DNA of 55,220 bases from Guillardia theta CCMP2712 (Eukaryota > Cryptophyceae > Pyrenomonadales > Geminigeraceae), in contig NW_005434466.1 in the NCBI RefSeq assembly GCF_000315625.1, forward strand, positions 1-55,220. The letters run 5' to 3'. Numbering within the stretch: the first letter of the stretch is position 1; every line of letters begins with the position of its first letter. Both the position numbers and the translations under genes were made by a program. The notes beneath the pieces were generated by a model that was not told the DNA's origin, ran no database searches, and worked only from the letters and a program-made list of their open reading frames with translations. Of the stretch, positions 35,823 to 47,198 are shown piece after piece.

Positions 35823-36667
35823 ATGTTCCAAGCCCTGGTGAGCAATGAGCAAGTGCAACGAAGCAGAGACGCTGTGGCTACTGATGAATGATTGTTCATG
35901 GCATCCCTGAGATGTGCCGTGAGCGGTCAGAACTGCAGATCATTAGGAAGAACAGGAATGAATGATAGGTGCATGTGTTGGAAGTGAGGTCTGTGGCCAG
36001 AAAGTGACAGAAAGCTGAACAAGCATGGAGTAGTATTTCCACACTGGTGCTGATACCAGGAACCGCAGTGATTTGAAGCTGTATTGATGATTGATCTCAT
36101 TCTTTTCTTTATTTCACACCGGTTCAGTCAAGGACGAGATGATATTCTGATGCACATAGTGTAACCTGACTCCAATGATCGTTGAAGTTGAATTCAGAAA
36201 TCCAAGGGTAGCATGTAAAAAGAAGGAAAGGAAATATTTGCAAGAATTTCATGTTGTTGCACGATTGTGTAGTTTTGATCGTAGCATATTGTTTCTCACT
36301 TGTTTCGAATGTCTCGCAGGCTATCTTTAAGGACACCAATGGCCTCTTCATCGGAGATGTCTCCGGCGCCATGCATGTTTGCTTAGCTGGAGAGGCTTGC
36401 GGAGGAACCCTCCTCTCCAACAAGTCTGGAGGAGGATCCAGGACTCCCTACTCTCACGGTGTTGCCGGATACTTCGGCCTCTACGGAACCGGTCAGTTTG
36501 ACGGTCAGAGCTCTGGACACGACTTCTACGGCACTGTGAGCATTTGATCTCGATTACTGTCTGGTCTCCTCATGTTGTTCTTGCAGATCTACATGCCACC
36601 CACGGGTTTTGTCAACAACTGCGACGGTGGACGCAGCCACACCTATTGTGACTACAGGCAGCAGTAA
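35823..36667 (+). CDS. Small orphan protein, Gly/Ser-rich with four Cys
   Basis: Two well-supported exons, 36320-36535 and 36587-36667 (both phase 0), read about 98 aa: AIFKDTNGLFIGDVSGAMHV, CLAGEACGG, HGVAGYFGLYGTGQFDG, then IYMPPTGFVNNCDGG and CDYRQQ. The only nearby in-phase start I see is a 15-nt exon, 35823-35837 (ATG TTC CAA GCC CTG before GTGAGC), giving 103 aa; this start is weak and implies a 482-nt intron. I do not recognise the family. Glycine- and aromatic-rich short strands suggest a small beta-structured protein. It sits in the spacer of the inverted duplication, convergent with PEX7 (133 nt between stops). Confidence 0.6.
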
Positions 36668-36799
36668 AAACTTCTCACTTTGGGATCTCTCTAGATTGCA
36701 GATGAATCGAAATCTCTCTAGATAGCTGTTAATTTTATGCAAGAATCTTTATCACCATCAAATATCAGACTTGTGTATGAGCATAACATGATGTCTGTG

Positions 36800-38488
36800 C
36801 TATCTGTCGGGATTCTGTCCAAGAGACCAAACACAGGTCGAGCGGTCCCACGACGCGCTTGCGACTTGACCGTCTGCGGCAAGTCAGACACAAAAGACCG
36901 AAAGCAACCATGAAACCATGGAGGACGTTAAAATCAAGCGCTGCACTCAAGTTAGATATCGCAGTAGGTACGGGAGGGTTGAATCACCGACAACAAACTC
37001 CTTGTGATGCTCCGAGTTTATCATGAGGGAGTGACTCCCCGTGTTGAACATGCAGTTCCAGAGCGCAACCTTCGAGGATCAGCGACGCAGGGTGGATGGG
37101 AATGAGGTTACCGTCAAGTCGTAGGAACAGGACAGCAGATGTTGTGGCGAGAACGGGGAGAACTTCACGTTCCTCACCGCGTACCTGTGATGCGTAAGGA
37201 GACTTGCATGAACCTGCTTCACTTGCCTGTGCCCGACCATCGTCTTCATACACTGATTGCTCCTGCGCGTGTCCCAGAGGCGGATAGTTCGATCAGCTGC
37301 AGCCACGGCAGACTCAAGTGAGAAGAGAGAAGGGGCCAAGAGGATTGAGCTGCACTCGCCTCCTCCCGATGCAAACGTGTACTCGTCGTACTTGCACCAA
37401 TCGACGGAAAGAACCTGAAGGGGGTCACTGCTTCTGCCATCTTCCTCCTCGCATCAACCTCGTGCTGGTGGCCCAAGAACGTGAATGCGCAAACGGGTGA
37501 GCGCGTGTCCCACATTCGGACGCTGAGGATACTATCTCACACGGAGCAGCTGCTGAGCTGTCATACCTGCAGTCGGCAGAGCAGGAGAGGAAAGCGAACG
37601 CTGACTTAGGGGACCAACATGCCCTGGAGGAGGGGAAAGTTACAAGCTCCTCCTGATCATCACGATCTGAGAGCATCCACCTGTAGATGAATCCTTGATG
37701 ACCATTCCAAGAGTTCTTCACACATGACAAGAGAACTTCAGCGAACCATCTCAACAGGACGTGTGGACGCGGATCTACCAGCGATTGGGGCATTTCCGGA
37801 GTCCACAATTTGATTTGGCTGCACATGCTTTGATTGCAATGTCTCATCGCTCACACAAGCAGCTTTACCCATCCCAAGATGCAGACAGAAAGATGTCTCT
37901 CTGTATCACATTCCAGTTCACACTGTACACCTACAGCAGGGGGGGCGATGAGAAACGCCTGAGGGTTTCACCGGTGGCCATCCTACCTCCCGTCTGTGCT
38001 CGTGAAACGCCCGCAGAGGTCTGTTGACTGCGATCCCCAGGTCCCACAGCTTCAAGCTGAGAACCCTTACACTCAGCACGAGCGGCTGCTGAGACATTCT
38101 CACCTGCCGTCGCCGCACGCTGAGACCAGGTGGTGCTCATTGCTTTCGCTCCAACAACAATCGTACACCGCGTCCTGTGCAGAGGACGTTGAGCCGTCTT
38201 CACATGGAGACTCCTCTAGCGCTCTTACTTGCGTCATGTATGCTCTCGACTCCACAGCTCCTGATGGTCGAAGATCGAACACTGACTGCAGGGAGACATC
38301 ATGTGCCACCCGTGTACCGAGCGAGTTTCACCTGAAAACCATTTCCCACGATGCCGAAATGCTGAGCAGAAGAAATGGCGATCCTTCCCTGTGCATCAGC
38401 TCAGACATGACGATGAGAGGTCATGATTCACATGCTCGAACGGTGAGAACGCAACCCCAGTGCATGGATACTTGGTCAGAAGCCGCAT
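36800..38488 (-). CDS. PEX7: Peroxin-7, PTS2 receptor (WD40 protein)
   Basis: Thirteen exons with consistent phase: 38488-38432, 38388-38332, 38285-38104, 38056-37987, 37930-37869, 37818-37779, 37715-37681, 37623-37567, 37522-37459, 37414-37227, 37184-37112, 37069-36988, 36873-36800; 346 aa. WD-repeat blocks run in PEX7 order: TGVAFSPFEH, AQHFGIVGNG, YDCCWSESNEHHLVSACGDG, SLKLWDLGIAVNRPLRAFHE, VYSVNWN, FLSASWDGQIKLWTPEMPQS, ACWSPKSAFAFLSCSADC, SVRMWDTRSPVCAFTFLGHQ, VLSVDWCKYDEYTFASGGGE, DRTIRLWDTRRSNQCMKTMV, YAVRNVKFSPFSPQHLLSCS, and QVASASWDRSTCVWSLGQN. It carries PTS2-bearing matrix enzymes to the peroxisome import machinery. The intron at 37226-37185 starts GCAAGT (GC-AG), forced by GHR|YAVRNVKFSPF. 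An insert of about 20 residues (ECSSILLAPSLFSLESAVAA) interrupts one repeat in frame. Confidence 0.9.
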
Positions 38489-38965
38489 CTCGTCAGGTTG
38501 CGATGTTCGAATGCCTCAGGAGCTCTTGGGGAAGTATGAAGGTTTCACGAGAGCCTCCTCATCTCCTCCCAGCCTTAATCGAGCACACCATCTCTCCTCC
38601 TCCTCCTCCTCCTCCTCCTCCTCCTCCTCCTCCTCCTCCTTTACTTCCCATGCTTTGCTGACCTCACACCGCCATCTTGCCCCTATCTCCGGTCCGCCTC
38701 AGAGAGTCTTTTACATGCATTCGCGACGACGACAGACCTGACGAGCTGATACTGTTTGACGACACTACAAGACCTGACGAGCTGATACTGGTTGACGACA
38801 TTACAAGCCCTGCCGAGCTGATACTGGTTGACGACACTACAAGACCTGACGAGCTGATACTGTTTGACGACACTACAAGACCTGACGAGCTGATACTGGT
38901 TGACGACACTACAAGCCCTGCCGAGCTGATACTGGTTGACTATCATTGCTACGATACTTAACAAC
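38489..38965. other. PEX7 upstream region with (CCT)n and minisatellite
   Basis: Contains a (CCT)n tract at about 38598-38640 and then the 36-bp minisatellite at 38735-38940. This is the short interval between the PEX7 start and the 3' end of surface gene copy 2, so it must hold the PEX7 promoter. Confidence 0.5.
38735..38945. repeat. 36-bp minisatellite, about 6 units, with 108-bp higher-order period
   Basis: The unit is GACCTGACGAGCTGATACTG followed by a TTTGACGACACTACAA-type half. Units differ at fixed sites (GACCTGACG or GCCCTGCCG; CTGTTT or CTGGTT) and the order of variants repeats every three units: A-B-C-A-B-C. Both strands are open through the array (plus: RPDELILFDDTT units), but nothing suggests it is translated. 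It ends within about 25 nt of the stop of surface gene copy 2 and close to the duplication breakpoint. Confidence 0.9.
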
Positions 38966-41900
38966 CTATACCCGACTAGAGGCTATTTGACAATTCTTTC
39001 CCCGCCGTCCGTTGAAAATTTCCAGCTGCGCCTTCGCCATGATCGCCGCCAAGCTGCCCGAGCCGAAGACTTCCCAGGTGGCCAGCAGGACGGGGTAGGC
39101 GAGGATGAAGATGTTGGCGAAGACCAGGAAGCCTTGCGCGATGTCCAGCTCGTACGAGGTCGAGTCGACCCGCAGCTCGTCCACCATCATCAGCTTGAGG
39201 CTGACGCCATCTGCACCTTCTGTCAGAGCACTCGCAAGCCGACCTCTCCCCTCCCTCACATAGCAGAGTGCCAAAGTTGGCGATGAGAGAGAAGAACATC
39301 ATGCTGTCTTGAGTCGGGTCTTGGAAGGGCTTCAGGTAGCTGTGAGCGGCGAGGGACATGAAGAGGAACGACAGGCCGACGACGATCTGGAAGATGGTGC
39401 CGGTGAAGAAGAAGCTGATGAGGATGCAGGTGGTCAACCTCCGGATCAGCTCCAACACCTCGAACCACCAGTACTTCACTTCGTACATGGAGAAGAGAAA
39501 CCCCGCCACGTTCATCGCGTACGTCTCCTGCTCCTCCAGCCAGCTTCCTGCTCCTTCTCCGTCCGAGCGTCTGGACCAGCAGATCTTGGGCTGCTGTATG
39601 ATCTCTCGCTTGATCGCTTGGCTGTAGAGCCCCTGCAGTCTCAAGCGCGTGCTGCTCTCGTCCTCGCCGTCGCTCGCCATCATCGCCTTCACCATGTCCG
39701 TGACCAGCGCAGCTCTGCCCCCTCTCTTTGCCTGCGGAGCCTCTGCCGGGCTGCCGTTGTCGCGTCTCGTGCCGTTGTTGGCGTACGCAAGCGAGACATT
39801 GATGGAGACGTTTTGCTTGCCCTGTTGTGCTCCTCCGACTCCCTTGCCCTCATCCTCCTCCTCCTCCTCCTCCTCCAACACCTTCTCCACTGTGTCCTCT
39901 ACATTCTTTGTAACTTTTCTCTGCACCTCATTCATGTTACCTTCGCAAACATCCTGCGGACTCAGCATCGCATCCTCCTCTGCTGTCTCCTCTAGCAGCC
40001 TTGTCAGCACCCTGATCAGTCGCCGCACCTCTGACATCTCCAGCTGCAGGAACAGCGGCGTCTCCCATCGCTCCTCCCATCGCTGCTTCACAGCCTTCAT
40101 GTCCTCCCACCCGAGCCCCTGCCCCTTGAGGTACCCGAGCTTGTGCAGGCTCTCATAGAAGGCATGCTCTTGCTTCGCCCGCGCCAGCTCGGGGACCCGC
40201 AGGAGGTAGAGCAGGACGAGGATGGCAAGAGGGAAGCCGACGGGGTACACTATGGTGGTGAAGATGGCCCACCCGTAGGAGAAGCTGCCTGACGTTCGCG
40301 GGCACGGCACTCGGAAGTCTCTCACCAGCCAGCTGCCGTCGTCCCCGAGGTCTTGACATAGGAAGGTGCTGAGGACCATGGAGGAGACGGGGATGTAGAT
40401 GAGGTAGATCATGAAGCTGAGCAGGCCTGTCAGGATAAAGCAAGAGCAAGCGCACGAGCACGAGCAACAGCAGACAAAGGAGGAGTCTTGTGGGAGCTTT
40501 CGCGAGCTGAGGGGAGGAGAGGACATAACAGCGAGGTCGTCTTACATGCTCCAGAACATGAACTTGTGGTACAGCCCCTCTGACTCCTCGCCCCGCCCCA
40601 GCTGCTTCCCTACCAGTGTGATGGCATGGGGGACCTTGATGAGCAGGAGGGGCCCCAGCGGGGCGAGGGTGTAGACGAGGAGCTTGTCGGAGAAGGAGAG
40701 GTCAGAGGCCGAGCAGGAGATCTGCGGGAGAGCGAGGAAGTCAAGGTTGAAGAAGGCGATGCTTGAGAGGAGGCGCGAGATCAGGCTGGGCCACTCGATG
40801 TTGTAGACTGTGATGATGCTGGAGGAGATCTGAACGAAGCCTGAGGCCCCGTCAGCAGGGAGTCGGAGGCTGCGGCCTCTCTCTCGTACCGATGAGCACC
40901 TTGATGTACCCGATCTTGGATCGATGCTTCATCAGCCCCTCATGCAGCTTCTTCCACACTCCTTCCTTCTTCGCCTCCAGTCCGTGCAGACCTTGATCGA
41001 CCATGCTCGTGATCGAGCTGCACATGCTGTAATGGCGCAGCAGCGGCAGCAGGAAGAACCAGCACCTGCATCCTCCTCGTCATCTCCTCCCACAAGCAAC
41101 AGCGTCACCGCACCAGAACAAGATGAAGCAGACCATGCCGGCGACAAGGATGAAGATCCTTGCTCCTGCCGCCTTCTTGTCGCACCTCGTGCACTCGCGG
41201 TTGCTCAGCGCCCAGAAGAAGTCTTCCTTGCTCGTTGTCTGCACACACAACGCGCAGAGCTGAGGAGAGAGGAGCCAGTCAGACGAGAGCTCGCGAGGCT
41301 GATGCGCTTACCCGACCCTCGTGCCCCTCCCTGCACTCGAAGTCGTACAAGCATGCTCCGTCCGCACACCGATACGCTCGCAGCTCCGTCGCTCGCGGGG
41401 GCACGGCAGGAGATAGGATGCTCTTGTTGAACCAAAACCCGTTCTTGTTTCTGATCAGCTCTCCTCCTCCGCACTCCACCCCGTGAGGGCAGCGCAAGCA
41501 CGCGGGGTTGCTCGCGTTGCTCCCGGCGAAGGGCATCAGCGCGTAGGAGTCGGGGGAGCATCGGTCGCAGACGGCGAAGGAAGGGAAGCTGGAGGCGTCG
41601 GTCTTGATGACGTGGCCTACCGGACACACTGACGGCCGAGGCTGAGCCTCTAGGACGTTGGACTTGATCTCCTTGCCCGACGAGACATCCACCCCGTACG
41701 CCTCCAGCCCCACCAGCCCCTCCACCTTAGCTGGGAACGCCTCCTCCTTCCCGGCCTTGGTAAACAACATCTTCACTGTAGCGCTGGTGCTCGCAGCTCC
41801 CTCCTTGAGGCTCAGCACTGCTGACTCCATGAGCACGGCGGTCCCGCTCTTGGCCGAGGGCTTGACCGTGCGGATCTGGAGGGAGGAAGAGGAGTCAGTG

Positions 41901-44900
41901 GTGATCGTCTGCCGGTAGAAGTCGAGCTTGGTGACGCGGACGGTGAAGGGGATGCCGGAAGCGATCTCCTTGCCCTCCATCACCAGCAGCAGCTCATGGA
42001 AGGTCGAGGCCACGCAGGGCCCGTACGAGGCCGTGTGGCCCTTCCCCGTCGGAGAGCACAGGATGACAGCGTCCTCCTCCTCGGAGTCAGACACCAGCAC
42101 AGGTTGCACTCCATCCCACAAGACTCCTCCTCCTCCTCCTCCCGCCGCGTTCCCCACCAACGAGTTGCCGTCCAGTCGAGCCGTGGTCTTGTCCAGGTAT
42201 AGCGCTCCTCCGTCCTGACTGGCGCGGTTCTCCTGGAGCAAGCAGCCCTTCATCAAGAGGGAGGAGGAGGCCTCGGCCGACAGAGCTCCTCCTTGACTCG
42301 CTGAGTTGGACAGGAACTGCGACGACTGGATGAAGGCGACGGGCTTGGACAGGACGGTAGGGAAGTACTCGAGCGCCTGACTACGGAGGTGGATTGCTCC
42401 TCCTCCCTGACTTGCCTTGCAGCCTTCAAAGCTCGACTCGTACACGCTCATGCTCGACCCCTGCAGCACCATCCCTCCTCCGCTCCCGCTGCTCGTCGAC
42501 CCCACGATCCTGACTCGTAGCAGGTAAGCGCTCGAGCCCCCGTACACCTGGATGCTTCCTCCGTCGTCGCTCGTGTCGCAGGCGCTCACGCTCGCGTCGA
42601 CGAGGTTGAGGTGAGCTCCGAGCCCGAGCACGCGCAGAGGAGCCTCAGGAGCGTCGCGCAGGCCCTTGCAGACTAGGTCGACGCCCTCCAGCTCGATCCC
42701 ACTGCATCCTCGACTCGCGTCGCACTCGATGCGCGCGTTGCCCAGCATCTCGATGGACCTCATCGGGGTTTGACCCGCAGCCGCGCGGCGGAGGGAGGCG
42801 GGAGGGGCAGCAGCAGCAGAGCCCTTGATGGAGAGGTAGCAGGGCATCCAAGGCTGCGAGCACAGGGAGACGGAGGTGCGGATGCTGCGACAGGTGCTGA
42901 CGTCCTGGCAGGAGCTGATGCTCAAGGTATCCCAGTCGGTAGACAGAGCCAGGTCGAGGACGAGAGATCTCGAGGGCTGTCGCTCCTTGGGGAGGTCGCG
43001 GGCAGAGATCGAGTACGAGCTGGACAGGGTGAAGACTCTGCCTAGAGCGGAGGAGATGCCGAGAGCGATGAGGGAGGAGCCGGTGACGCTGTCGTCTCTT
43101 GCGAACCACCTGGTCCATACCAGCTTGTCGAGGTCGAACGAGTAGAGGTCCGCAAAGGTCTTGAAGACCATCCCGCTCGCTAACCCCCCATACACGAACA
43201 GCCTCGACCCCTCCACCATCATCACCGCATTCAGCCGGGAGGGAGGCGAGTACGCCTGCGTCTTGGACAGAACCGTCCACTCGTCGCTCTCCAGGTCGAA
43301 GCGGTACAGCCAGTCGTTGGTTTCATGCGTCGACGCTGATGACGTGTCACGAGCAAGCAGCAGCAGGAGAAGAAGAATCTCACATATGTAGGTGCTGGAC
43401 ATGTCTTGAAGGTCGATCTTGTAGCCTCCGAAATGATACACATAGCGATCTGTTGCCGCTATCGAGTGCACGTACTTGTTGGGAGCAGACTCGTTGCTGT
43501 AAACATGCTTCCTCCACAGCTTGTCGGTGACGTTGAAGGTGAAAACACCTCTGCCAGATCCTGACCAAACTCGTTAGAGCCCATGGAGCTGACAAGAACA
43601 ACACAAGACAAGCTCTGAGTGAGTCAACGAGCAAGCATGCGCCAGAGAACAACGGATGCGACCATGTAAGCTCTATCACCTCTGGCGAACTCATCGAACT
43701 GAACCACAAACAACGACTTGGAGCTCGCTGTCGCGTAATCGTTCTCAACTAGGGAATACAAAGCGACCAAAGGAAGCGCCTGCAGCTCCGAGATGATCTC
43801 ATCCGTTACCACGGTCTCGATCTCACTCCAAGCTCCATCGCCTCCCAGCTTGAAGATAGTCGAGACGTTGCTCATCGACAGCGCGTACAGCTCATCGTTC
43901 CACACCGACAGATGCGAGAACGAGGTCTGGCTGCTCGCTTCCCGCAGAGTCGTCCATGACAAGGAGTTGACATCGAACCTCGTGACCCGCTGATCCTGAG
44001 GGTCACAACCGTAACCGTAACCGCAGACGCCTGACAAGAGCAAGTCAAGCGCTAGACCCGCAAACTCCCGTCAGCCCCCGCACCTTCCAGCACGACCAGC
44101 GAGTCTCGCCATCTCGTCAGCGGGTTCAACGTCCCTCCGAAGATGCTGTTGTCGATGCTGTAGATGTGGAGTGAGCCGGCGGGGTGAAGCGCCTCCCCAG
44201 AGTTGAGCAGAGACTGAGAGGCTCCAGCAAACACGTCGAAGATGATCATCCCTGTTGACCCGCGTGAGCACATGCCATGTCAGAGGCTCCGCACCTGCGC
44301 TCGTTGTGCTGTAGGCGAAGATCTTGCCGTCCTCGCAGGAGCTGAAGCGATAAGTCTCCGTCTCGTTGGTCAGGAAGGCTTCTTGCGCCATGCCTGCCAC
44401 CTCCGCGTACGACAACCCGAACTTGATCATTGCTGGCGCACGGTCAGCATGACTCAACTTACGACCAACACGACGAGATACCGTGAAAGGCGAGGTTGTT
44501 GACCGCAGCTCTGTATTCCGTCGCTCGATTCAGCAAAGCGTTGAAGGTGTCCGCGTCGTCAGATCCTTTGAACAAAACGTTCCATGCCGTCGTGTTGCGG
44601 TTGCTGCGGTAAAGAAAGTAAACGTCATCGGCGGTTGTCACCATACAATATAGCTTGTCTTGGAATGACATGAAGTCGGTGTAATCGAACGTGCCACCAG
44701 TGATAGATTGAAACTTGTAATCATCTAGAAACGTCTCTTTTGCCCATGCCATGGTGTTGAGGTCCAGTCGGTACATGCCTAGATCCGAGTACAACCCGAT
44801 CAGGAACAAGTCTGATCCACAAGCTGCTATCTTCTCAGAGCCATCGAACTTTATAGGCGGCTTGGTGCCGGTCATGAGAGATGTGTAGTTAGTCCATGTC

Positions 44901-47198
44901 ATGCTCGACAAGTTGAGACCGAAGAGCTCCTTGTTGAGCACCTGAGATACCGACAGATCTGAGAGGACACGCACCTGTCACAGCCCCACCTCCTCCCTCC
45001 TCCCTTACCGTAGTACCCCAGGGCCAACACCGAGTCGCCTGCTCCCGCTATGGCATACCGGAACCCGCTCTTTGGGTTGACCCCGCCGAACTTGTTGGTG
45101 AAATCGCTCCAGCTCTTGGATGCTGGGTCGAACACTTGATAGGCCGCGTCCGAGTTGAGAGCTGCCGCTGACCTCAGCCCATACAAGAAGCAGCAGCAGC
45201 AGAAGCAGGTCAAGACAAGCAAGACGAAGAGAGTAGGGGAAGGGAGTGGAGGAAGAGCTGGAGGGAGGGCAAGAAAGAAAAGGGGAAGAGGAAAGGGGAG
45301 GAGTAGGAGGAGGTGCATGAGCACGAGCATATCTCACAGTGAAGCCTGCCGTCCACGCACGTCATGCAGAAATTCGTCAGCGTCCTTGAGTTGCGCTTGT
45401 AGGAATTGTCGAGGGTGACCCAGGAGGGAGTCTTGCCGCCCGAGCTCGGCACATACGACTGATACCCCGACGACTGGAAGACATTCGCCATGGATGATGA
45501 AGCAGTATCAGTTTGAGTAGTGCCAGATGAGGTTGTATCCGTGACATCTGTAGTAGGAGGGTTCGTAGCAGTACTGTCGGTAGTAGAAGGGTTCGTAGCA
45601 GTACTGTCGGTAGTAGAAGGGTTCGTAGCAGTACTGTCGGTAGTAGAAGGGTTCGTAGCAGTACTGTCTGTAGTAGAAGTGTCGGTTGCCGCAACGTCAA
45701 ACGATCGATTCGCAACGGCGCTAGTGACAGTGGCAAGACCCTTGACAGCAAGCTCCTGATTCAGACGCTCTACTGTGAACGTCTTGGCACTGTAGGAGCT
45801 GTCAAAGATGATGTCCGTTGAAACATTGACACCCCCCGCCAGCAGGCGTCGACCTGACGATGGCCCCGTCACTTGCAAGATTCTGACACTCGACCTGGCA
45901 ACCATAGCCACGAATGCAACGCTCTCAACGAAAGCTTCTTTCATAGCCTCGAACTGCTCTAGAGTTGTCTCAAGGCCAAACACGTACGACACTGCTTGCA
46001 CTTGGCATAGCTCTACAGCACTGGAATATCGAGTCTGGGCAGGCCACGCCTGGTGGTAGCATGTGATGTCATTGTACATCAAGTCGATCTTGACGGTTTG
46101 TGTCTGGTTCATGAAGGCGATGGCCGGCAGGTACGTGAGTCGATTGAAAGAGAGATCCAGATCTTCTAGATTCGACAGCTTGTCAAAGATTCCCATCGGC
46201 AGACTTGTCAGACCATTGCCATCCAGCGATAGCGTCGTCAGTTTGGTCAGCTTGTCAAAGATTCCAGCTGGAAGGCTCTGCAACTTATCATTCATACGTA
46301 TAGAAAGATACGTCAACTCTGTCAGCTTGTCAAACGTGCTCGCTGGCAGTCGTTCTACTTGACAGTCACGAAGAAACAAACGTGTTAACCTCACGAAGCT
46401 GTCAAAAAGTCCTTCTTGGATGCTTGAAAGCGCTACATCATACAGATATAGTGAGTCCAGCGTATCAGAGAGATTCTTCAGGTCTGCACGCTGCAAAAAG
46501 CTACCATCGAAGTTGTCTAGAGTCAGGAATTCAAGAATAACTAGTTTGTCGAAGAAATTCTCCTCAACACCGCTCTGACCAGAAAGAGAATTGTTGTTCA
46601 AGGACAAGCTCCTCAATGACATCAAAGTGCTGGAAGGAATGCTGGACAGCATGGCCGTATCAAGACTTAGGTACATCAGTTCAGTCAGCTTCTGAAAGAA
46701 CTGCTGAGGTACGCTTGAGACGATTTCGTTGCTGTCGAGCGTGAGGAAGCTCAATGTAGTGATGTTGAAAATTTCTTCAGGCAGCATGGTCAGCTTGTTG
46801 GAAGCCAGATACAAACTTGAGAGGCTGTGAAGATTCACAAAAGCATCGGATGCGATGCTGGATATTTTGTTGTAACTGAGATCAAGTGTCCACAATGCAG
46901 ATGTTTCTTCAAACAATCCAGAGGGGATGGAAGTCAGATCATTAAAGCTTAAATAAAGAGATCGCAAAGACGTACATCCTTGGAAAGCTGAGACATTCAC
47001 CAAGTTGATTGATTTAGAGAACAAGTTAAGGAATGTGCAATCAGTGCCACAGGCTCCCTGTCGACTGAGAACTCCCGAGTCAGAGACAATGAACGTGGCT
47101 GTAGCTCCGCATTGAACTGATTGTACTGCTCCTGCCCAGTTGACACAGCAGGAGGCCAGGAGCAGCAGCAGCAGCATCATCCTCTTCCTCCCTCCCAT
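38966..47198 (-). CDS. Giant surface protein, copy 2 (inverted): LRR, kelch-like, beta-helix, Cys-rich, multi-pass membrane
   Basis: Nearly identical to copy 1 in all parts. Exon 1 is 47198-45338 (1,861 nt) and exon 8 is 43335-41312 (2,024 nt), exactly the lengths in copy 1, and all introns recur at the same places. Differences are mostly substitut­ions and in-frame indels: VCGYGYGCDPQDQ for VCAYGCDPQRQ, NSIFGGTLN for SSIGGTLN, and EGNMNEVQRKVTKNVEDTV for GDDLNEVMMEKVTEKVEDTV. No frame break was found, so both copies look functional. The tail diverges after AQLEIFN, ending GRRGKNCQIASSRV. The sequence upstream of the ATG is unrelated to that of copy 1, so expression control probably differs. 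Likely a membrane-anchored surface protein; function unproven. Confidence 0.85.
39015..47198 (-). repeat. Arm 2 of an inverted duplication of about 8.2 kb
   Basis: Reverse-complement partner of 26217-34402. The spacer between the arms is about 4.6 kb (34403-39014) and holds PEX7, the small orphan gene, the relic and the minisatellite. Confidence 0.92.

Noticed and set aside
37360-37414. An extra intron in PEX7 removing the ECSSILLAPSLF segment
   Set aside because: No GT-AG pair removes it while keeping phase; the exon read straight through has exactly the required length.
38677-38964. Minisatellite as a coding repeat (RPDELILFDDTT units)
   Set aside because: Both strands stay open because the unit is 36 nt, a multiple of three. 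There is no start, exon border or domain context.
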